A stretch of DNA of 64,000 nucleotides, from positions 48,123,946-48,187,945 of the forward strand of contig NC_079148.1 of the NCBI RefSeq assembly GCF_945859685.1, given 5' to 3'. The stretch's first letter is position 1. Each line of letters begins with the position of its first letter. The position numbers were made by a program, and so were the translations under genes. Below, piece after piece: positions 57,322 to 64,000 of this stretch. Source of the stretch: Eupeodes corollae (lineage: Eukaryota; Arthropoda; Insecta; Diptera; Syrphidae). Under the pieces are notes generated by a model. The model saw nothing but the letters and a program-made list of their open reading frames with translations. It searched no databases and was not told where the DNA came from.

Positions 57322-57327
57322 TCAGTT
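57322..57327 (+). promoter_or_regulatory. Candidate initiator (TCAGTT) of a TATA-less promoter
   Basis: TCAGTT fits the fly initiator TCAKTY, with the A at 57324 as +1. At +29 to +32 (GTTG) there is a partial downstream promoter element match; no TATA box lies near -30. It sits at the start of a ~1 kb island much GC-richer than its surroundings, with many CGTCG repeats, which is why I consider it more than a chance hexamer. Confidence 0.35.
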
Positions 57328-58264
57328 CGCCTAAGACTGTCAACGTTGAGCGTTGAGATAGCTCAAGCCAGAAAGCCAGCATAATAAAGAAAACAACAAC
57401 AAAAAAAAACGTACACAAAATAAATAGTATATTTAGTATTCACCAATACTGTAAGCGCTTCGCGCGACGACCGTCGACGACGTTGTTGATCACAGATCGC
57501 TGATCACCCCGTCGCGCAGTTGTGAAGAAAAATAAAAATAAAAATAAAAAAAAAATAACAAATTACAAATAATAGCGAACATTTTAAAAATAAATACAAA
57601 TATTTAAGAATAGATACAACGACGACGCGCCAGACGTTTCAAATCGATCGTGTTGCTGGCTTTTGTGTATAGTAAAATATTTTCGTTCGCGTCGAGGCAG
57701 TCGTCCCCGTGTTGACACCGTCGTCGTCGCCGTCGCCGTCGTCGTGGTGGTAGTCGTCGCGACCGCCACCTTCACCGCCTTCTTCGTTGTTACCCCTTTT
57801 TCCGCGGCCTCGGTCACCTACACCACCACCGCTGCCACCTCAAACCCTCCACCGTACATCGCGTCGTCGCTGCTGTCAAATTTGCCGTCGTTGTCGTTAT
57901 TGCCGTCGTCATTGTCGACATCTAGGATCTATCAATATTACAAACGCGTACCATACAAGCCTTCATATTATATAGACTCAACTCAGAGCTAGAGCCTCAG
58001 AGCGCGCAGCTATCTCAGATTCGTTGAGATACATTTTCTTGACTTCGTTTTTCCACATATTCGATCGCGATCACCCTGCCTAGCTGATGTGCCTCACCTC
58101 GTTCTGCCCCCCATTCGTCAATCCTCACCAACCTATAGGTATATACTATATAGCCTAGCCGCCATTGCATATATTCATTGGTGCCCTTTTTGCCCAGAGC
58201 ACACTGTAAAATCGCGTGTGTTTTCCTTTTCTTTTCTTTTGGTTTCGTTTCTTTTCTCTCTCTC
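57324..58264 (+). other. Candidate 5' untranslated exon in a GC-rich island
   Basis: The segment is rich in CGTCGT and CCACC runs, with A-rich stretches (57525-57600), and has no conserved protein. Long untranslated first exons of fly developmental genes look like this. A pyrimidine tract CTCTCTCTCTGG ends at a GTAAAAAT donor at 58265, a possible exon end. Transcript direction and identity are inference; the gene body would lie to the right, outside the window. Confidence 0.3.
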
Positions 58265-59117
58265 TGGGTAAAAATATAAATAAAAATAAAAATAAAGAAA
58301 TGAAGAAGTGTGCATAAAAGTATCTTTTATAGTAAAATGTGCAAACAGTTTTGTATCTCCTGTAACCCTCATGTGATGATGGAACCATCATGCTCGATCG
58401 TTAGAAAGCTAAAGCTATTTGTTGTATAGGCTATCGTTTAAGGCAAGGTACCTAACCTAACACAGGTTGACAATAATTTGAATTTATATTTTCTCTTTAA
58501 ATAAATATATGTATCATGAATAAATTCTCAAAAAATCGTTATCACAAAGATACAAACAGCAGCGTGGAAAGAAAATATATGCATGGTTAATCGTAGGGTA
58601 TACCTTACCTACCAATAAACTTATCAGTTTAAACAGTCATAAAAGTTTAGCCTCCTGATACTGATTAAGAAAAACCTTGTTATGGAAAATAAATAAATGC
58701 CTTCAACAAAACAAATAATAATAAACATTTTTTTTTCAATAATTATTTTTGGATTTGCACATTTTGAGATCAATCAAGCAATCAATTAAATCTGTGTAAT
58801 CCATACTCGGACTCACTCACCTCGTTCGAATGTTCTCCATCTACGAATGGATACATAATGATGATCAGTTGATAAAACGATCAATCACCACACCACAATG
58901 TGAAATATTATACGACCGCCGCGCTGCTCTGCTGGCTTGTAGTGATAACACAAGAGCACAAATCCATAGTGGGGCACAATCAAAATATAGTCGGCTAGCA
59001 ATCATTACACAATGTTAACAAGAATAAGTGCTGCTACTCGACTTTTTATATTTTCTTAAAAATTGCAGCTTTAAGCCCTTCAAAATGCTTGTTTTAATAC
59101 CTCTATCCAACATTAGG
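58265..59117. other. Noncoding AT-rich interval (possible intron start)
   Basis: No gene recognised. If the upstream segment is a first exon, this would be intronic. Confidence 0.4.
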
Positions 59118-59130
59118 CTTGAGGAAAATA

Positions 59131-59438
59131 AAAAATAAATAAATAAATAAATTGGGTGGCACAATAGTCCGTTAAGAAGTAGGGCCTAGTGACTTACAAC
59201 TCTCAACCATTCCTGTGAGCGAGTACTGTTGTCAGAGATGGAAGGGACCTACAGGTTTAAGCCGAATCCGAACTGCAAATTTGAGAAAGCACTTTTCATG
59301 ACAAGAATTACTCTTGGAGAATTTGTCACTTCCTCAAAAGAGTCAGTAATCATGAAATAAACGTTAGATGGCGTAGGCAATGATCGGACCCAAGACTTCT
59401 GGTATGACAGTGTAACACACTAACTATCATGCCACGGA
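59131..59438 (-). mobile_element. tRNA-derived SINE, copy S4 (full length)
   Basis: Minus strand, 308 bp, bounded by the 13 bases CTTGAGGAAAATA at 59118-59130 and 59439-59451, a perfect target duplication. The head begins GTCCGTGGCATGATAGTTAG, with a weakened box B (GGGTCCGATCA). The body is shared with S1 and S3, and the tail is AATTTATTTATTTATTTATT (complement of 59136-59152). Same length as S1 (308 bp), so this is the full unit. Confidence 0.95.
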
Positions 59439-59451
59439 CTTGAGGAAAATA

Positions 59452-59654
59452 TCATGTTAAATTAAACAGAAATCTGGTTGATTTGCATCAGACGGTTGAC
59501 ATATTGGTAGCATTACAATTTACTTGTTAAACGCAGTTTTTTGTAGATTTTTTGAATAATTTTACTTTTTACAAACATTTAATTTTGTATCAAGTCTAAA
59601 GGAACAATCTAAAGTTCTCAGTTTTGCACAGGGTTTTCCAATACGAATTGAAAA
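59452..59654. other. Short noncoding spacer
   Basis: AT-rich interval between SINE S4 and repeat X4; nothing recognised. Confidence 0.4.
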
Positions 59655-61345
59655 AAGAGCCTGGGATGCGACCCACACTGATAACTTCCCACCCCGTCTG
59701 TCGATTTGTCTTGCTTAAAAGTTTGTAGGTTTTCGTGTTAAAGAAATAGTTAAGTTTGAAAGTCTAGTTTTGTTAAATAGATTTTTAGTCGAAAACAAAT
59801 TTTTAACAATTTTAGTAGCATTTGTTAATTTTTTACAAATTAGATGAATGAAAATAATTTGACAGATATCAAGAACCGAACATCAATTTTTACCAAATTT
59901 GCGTTTTATTTTTTGTAGATTTTTTATGAAAAAACGGATTGTTGGATTTTTATATAAAAATTACCGAATATCGAAAACAATATTTTTTGTGAAATAAAAT
60001 AAGTTTGAAGCCAATATTTTTAATTTTTGAAACGCTATTTGAGTCGAAAGTAAAGTTTTAGTATAGTTTCTTTTTTAGAGTTTTATTTTTGTAAAAAAAA
60101 CTGTCAATTCGATTTTTTTCAAAATTATATCGAATGTTGAAAATAATATTTCTTATAAGATGAAATTAGTTGAAGCCAATATATCAAATTTTTGAAAAGA
60201 TATTTGAGTCGAAAATCAATTTTTACCAACTTTTATACATTTTTTTTTAGGTTTTTATTTTTTGTAAAAAAAACTGTCAAATCGATTTTTCCCAAAATTT
60301 GTCCTAATTTTAAAAACAATATTTCTTTTAAGCAAAAATTAGTTAAAAGCTTTTATCTTAAATTTTGAAAAGATATTTGAGTCGAAAATCATTTTTTACT
60401 AATTATTGTTAATTTTTTTTTGGTTTTTAATTTTTTGTAAAAAACTGTCAATTTGATTTTTTTCAAAAATTTACTGAATGTCGACAATGCCAATATGTCA
60501 AAGTTTTGAAAAGATATTTGAGTCGAAAATCAATTTTTACCAACTTTCATTAATTTGTTTTAGGTTTTTATTTTTTGTAAGAAAACTGTCAATTCGATTT
60601 TTCTCAAAATTTTGCATTATGTTGAAAACAATATTTTTAATAAGATAAAATAAGTTTGAAGCCTAAATTTCAAGTTTTTGAAAAGATATTTGAATCGGTA
60701 TTCAATTTTTACCAACTTTGAGTAATGTTTTTTTAGATTTTCATTTTTATAAAAAAAAGTGTCAATTCGATTTTTCCCAAAATTGTATCAGATGTCAAAA
60801 ACATTATTCTTCGTTGCACAAAATTGTTTTGGAGATGAAGTCATATTTTAGTCGTACAATTTTGGAGGTGACAAATTTTTTTGTCAGTTTTTTTGATTTA
60901 TAAAAAAAAACGTTAAATGGAGTTTTTTCAAAAAATATACTTCTTTGATATCACGTTACAATATGTTAGGTATATAAAATTTAATTCAAGTCTCTAGCGT
61001 TTTTGGTTCGTAAGATATTTAGGGTTAACCAAAATTTTCACCATTTTTCAAACTGCTATGGTAAAAAAAGCACACAAGCAATTTTCTTAAGAGCCCTTTT
61101 TGCATCTTTCTGCCTTTTTGTCTGTATAACAAAATTTATTTGAAATAGATATCTCTTCTGGTTCTTGAGCTATGGACGTCGAAAAAAATATCGCGAACGT
61201 AAGAACGTACGTACACACGCACGCACAGTCATCTTTCTAAAAATCTTTTATTTCGAATCTAGGGACCTTGAAACTTCGAGAAATGTCAAAATTTTGAATT
61301 TGACAAAGCAGACCCATTACAATAACTTCCTATGGGAAGTTAATA
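59655..61345 (+). repeat. Repeat family X, copy X4 (most complete, uninterrupted)
   Basis: Starts AGAGCCTGGGATGCGACCCA and ends in a perfect palindrome with arms TAACTTCC (61323-61330) and GGAAGTTA (61335-61342). Inside, the anchor GAAAAGATATTTGAGTCG recurs at 60194, 60367, 60508 and, with one change, 60680, marking diverged units of about 141-173 bp with AAAACTGTCAATTCGATTTT and TTTTTACCAACTTT blocks. A right unique block contains TAGGGTTAACCAAAATTTTC and ACGTACGTACACACGCACGC. There is no ORF, poly(A) or obvious target duplication. Confidence 0.85.
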
Positions 61346-61408
61346 AACCGATTTGTTAGAGAAACATTTTCATTTTCGAATAATTTAGCTCAAAAACCTC
61401 GACATTGA

Positions 61409-61630
61409 CAAGGTAAGGAGGAGAACGGTTTTCTTGTAATTTCTGAAAATCCGGATAACCTTGATGCATTTCAAAGCCTACAAGGACCTAAAACTCTTTT
61501 GCAAAAAATCGATGTAATTTCTTTTGTGGAACACCTATTCCGACAAACCTCTGGGGTCAAGAAGCAATATTCTGATTTGATCTTAAACGACGCAATGATT
61601 TCTATTCATATGACTAAATTATCCCAATAG
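61409..61630 (+). other. Coding-like stretch, unrecognised
   Basis: A 73-codon open run, no early ATG, ending TAG 61628-61630. It reads KTLLQKIDVISFVEHLFRQT and KKQYSDLILNDAMISIHM with protein-like composition, unlike the surrounding AT noise. A further piece ARPEGASKRSKSAL lies nearby in another frame. It may be a relic of a gene or transposon; no family recognised. Confidence 0.3.
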
Positions 61631-61837
61631 CTTAAATCTTTTCACCAGCTGTACTATTGCTAGACCAGAAGGTGCTTCAAAACGATCGAAAAGTGCTTTG
61701 GTTTAGCGAACTGCAAAATGTTTAGGTACCGTTTTTGTAGTCAGTTCTAATAATTTTAGCGCCTTGTTTAACTGTTGGTGCATGTTTGTATAGTGGTTTT
61801 AATAATTTCAGTGCGTTGTTTGAGTGTATCGTTAACT

Positions 61838-62541
61838 GGCCTAAGTGTATCCGACTTTAGCCTAACCAAACGTAACCTTGAGAGTATCGTTTCATCTTCA
61901 GGAGCGTCACTTTTTTTAGGATTTGCTGGGTAAATTTTACCAGCGAGTTATTCTGGGTGTATATTAATAACCAAAATAATCAAGTCTTTTAGTTACAAGC
62001 CTTCTATTACATTATCTGCTACATATATTCGCTGTCAAAAGGACAGCATTGAAGTAACATTAGTGAGTTTTTTTTAAAAATGATAGTTATTTGAACAAAA
62101 TTAAGTGCTTAAATGGATTCGGATAATTCAATTATTGAAGAAAGCAACCAGGCAAAAATTGTATTCCTACAAAAATTTTGCTACGCTACAACTTGAATGA
62201 CCATCGTCCAACTTCTAATCAATAATATTCGCAAGTGGTCTAGCTGATTTGTCGTCCTACACCTTTTCAAATTATGTTTGCAGCCATTTTTTAAATGAAG
62301 GACATTTATAAAAACAAAAAGTATTTCTAAATTAATTTTGGTATAAAATATTGCCAACAACAATAAACAATCACAACTAGCCTTAAACATTTCTAATTGA
62401 CACGTTTTTCTATGTGTTTTGTCAAAATGACAGTTTTCCAACAATAAAATTTAACCTGGCTATGAAAATTGTTATTGGTAATATATTTAAATCCCAGTTA
62501 AATATTCAATTGAACTTTAATTTTGATTATTGGTAAGGCCC
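61838..62541 (-). mobile_element. Harbinger-like DNA transposon, third copy
   Basis: The right end GATTATTGGTAAGGCCC (62525-62541) matches the inverted-repeat end of the copies at 14.4 and 16.2 kb. The left end is degraded near 61838 (GGCCTAAG). Internal blocks TTAATAACCAAAATAA and CTATTACATTATCTGCTACA are shared with them in reverse, as is the TGTCAAAATGACAG palindrome at 62420-62433. Confidence 0.65.
62181..62280 (-). pseudogene. Myb/SANT-like remnant (third copy)
   Basis: The minus strand reads SWTMVIQVVA, parallel to NWTMAMKELQVEA in the copy at 15.67 kb, preceded by a MAA-initiated stretch near 62290 matching MAEKQNLK there. Only the first helix of the domain is recognisable, with stops upstream. 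Confidence 0.45.
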
Positions 62542-63783
62542 TTAATATTGTCGTATTTTTAACTTGTCATATGTCAATAGATTACAGTTTCAAAAGTGAC
62601 AGCTCAAAAAGTTCTTTATTTTGTGCGATTTATTCAGTGATATTCTTGACATCTTTCCGTTCAGTTGAAATTATGGTACCTTGAATTGAACTGTGAATAT
62701 CTGATAGCAAAAATAAATTCACCTCGATTTCAAAATGAAAATATTTAATGGCTAAAAGAAATCCAGCATCATATTCATTTAAAACGCTTTTTAAATAGAA
62801 CTTAAAATTTCTAAAAATTCACTTAAAAAAATTACAAAACAGACCTTAAATTGAAAATTGCATGTATCAAAGTGGATGCATTCAGTGCTTTACCTAATTA
62901 TTGACATTTTTAAAAGAAATAGATTTTTTATATTTGAGGGTTGGATTGCATCAGAAAAGTTGTTTGATATTCAGAATTTATATATTTTTAAACACCATGC
63001 GATAATATTCCCACTGTAAGAAAGCAAAAACAACTATTGTTGTAATATTTTTCAAAGTTATGAATGCATAGTTCTAACTGCAGGTACATAAATGACTTTT
63101 GACATGAGTTTAAAATCGTTTTCACTTAGGTAAAGATAAGTTATGTACCTCATTTGTATTATGTACCTACGTCATTGACTTTCGGTGTGCTTTACCTAGG
63201 TTTTTTTTAAATAAACGATTATATTATTTATCTAAAAGAAACTCTACATATATATAAAACTTAACAATTTAGACACCTACAAATAATGCATCAGCGCACA
63301 CCACAAACAAAAATATTATAACCTAACCATAGACATTATAAAAATTATGTTTATTTTTATTGTTATTGATTGAGGTAGGTCAGCGCATTAGAGAGAGCAT
63401 AGAACCCGCACAAACTTATTTAATAGCCCGTGGAGTCTAACAGTTTACACTATCAACCGACACACTTAACGTACGAGTATGTAAATATAATAATGTTCTT
63501 AAGCATTAAACAAAAATAAAAGCTCAATCAAAATACGATATTATAAAGCAAAGACTTTAAAGTGGAATAAGGTGTATGAGGGGGAAGAAAATCGCGTATA
63601 GCTATAGCCGCACCCGGTCACTGCGCCGAGCGGGCTGTGCGCTGAGGGAATTCGTTACAAATTTGGTGCAAGCAAATAAGTAGAGGGTGTATCTGTATTT
63701 TATGGCTTTAAATATAGGCATGCATTTATAACATAAATATATTGAATTTGATTTATTAAGTCAGAATCTCGTGCACAGTTATA
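62542..63783. other. Noncoding AT-rich interval with a short GC-rich patch
   Basis: No gene recognised. 63600-63650 is GC-rich (GCACCCGGTCACTGCGCCGA) within AT-rich surroundings, and an inverted repeat TAGGTAAAG/CTTTACCTA spans 63127-63201. Confidence 0.4.
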
Positions 63784-63999
63784 TTATGAGCCTTCAACGT
63801 CCGACGACGAGCGACCGGCAGCAATCTGAGTGTAATAAATATCCAGACCCCCATTAGACTTAACGAACCTTTTATTATTTTGCTGCTTGATAGCCTCAAC
63901 AATTTCTAGGCCTGGCGAAAGCTTTTCGGAGGAACTGAGATGTAGATTCGAATGTCAGTTTCTGTGAAGGTCCTTTAAGGCCAGAATATTGCCGAAGGC
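63784..63999 (-). pseudogene. Partial protein-coding fragment at the window edge
   Basis: The minus-strand frame runs off the right edge and ends at TAA 63784-63786. It reads SSEKLSPGLEIVEAIKQQNN then KRFVKSNGGLDIYYTQIAAG and RSSSDVEGS. One TGA interrupts it near 63955-63957. Composition and length are protein-like and suggest a C-terminus, either of a retroelement first ORF or of a host gene. I do not recognise the family. Confidence 0.4.
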
Positions 64000-64000
64000 T

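Noticed and set aside
57663..57992. 109-codon open frame rich in valine, alanine and threonine
   Set aside because: It is a translation of GTC/CGT and CCACC repeats in a GC-rich island, with no motif, and is better explained as untranslated sequence.
59655..61345. Assigning repeat X to Helitrons because of the terminal hairpin
   Set aside because: No TC start, no CTRR end and no AT host dinucleotide pattern could be confirmed across copies.

Overview
This is an AT-rich eukaryotic window with the character of an insect genome, most likely a fly (Diptera). The evidence is several arthropod-type non-LTR retrotransposon families, tRNA-derived SINEs, Tc1/mariner, hAT and Harbinger-like DNA transposons, an exon-like relic of the metazoan gene HPF1 with splice signals, and a TATA-less region with a fly-type initiator. 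There is no operon, CRISPR array or rRNA gene. I found no intact host protein gene. Almost everything recognisable is a mobile-element relic, and every retrotransposon reading frame carries at least one disabling lesion.

Layout. 0.56-3.3 kb: non-LTR family 'A' copy 1. 4.6-8.8 kb: two head-to-head CR1/L2-type relics. 10.2-13.7 kb: a small LOA fragment, then an AT-rich repeat called 'X' here, split by an RTE element. 14.4-16.2 kb: a Harbinger-like DNA transposon inserted into another of its own family, both with Myb/SANT remnants. 18.06-18.43 kb: a Tc1-like MITE with perfect 26-bp inverted repeats. 18.8-21.6 kb: X split by a second RTE. 21.7-22.4 kb: HPF1 pseudogene. 23.9-25.4 kb: X split by a SINE. 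25.4-26.05 kb: three near-identical 203-bp tandem units. 26.05-28.6 kb: a Jockey-like element split by a SINE. 28.7-31.95 kb: the longest RTE copy. 34.9-35.8 kb: ~350-bp tandem repeats. 35.9-40.4 kb: a three-level nest (SINE, split by family A copy 2, split by a 999-bp hAT). 42.6-44.6 kb: X split by a fourth RTE. 45.5-46.3 kb: a second RTE-like family. 47.08-52.68 kb: a LOA-like element split by Jockey-B and by a ~355-bp GC-rich segment. 54.6-56.1 kb: a MITE and a ~180-bp satellite. 57.0-58.3 kb: a GC-rich candidate promoter and 5' exon. 59.1-61.3 kb: a SINE and the most complete X copy. 61.8-62.5 kb: a third Harbinger-like copy. The right edge holds a partial reading frame on the minus strand.

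The useful signal is in the junctions. Target-site duplications, 3' tails and split reading frames give an insertion order. The least-described component is family X: about 1.4-1.7 kb, no ORF, diverged ~140-175 bp internal tandem units, a conserved left end (GGATGCGACCCACACTGATA) and a palindromic right end (arms TAACTTCC/GGAAGTTA). Three of the four RTE copies lie inside X, and three independent insertions fall in one ~35-bp stretch of X. Family names follow visible protein motifs. Subfamily labels and the exact host cannot be settled from sequence reading alone.
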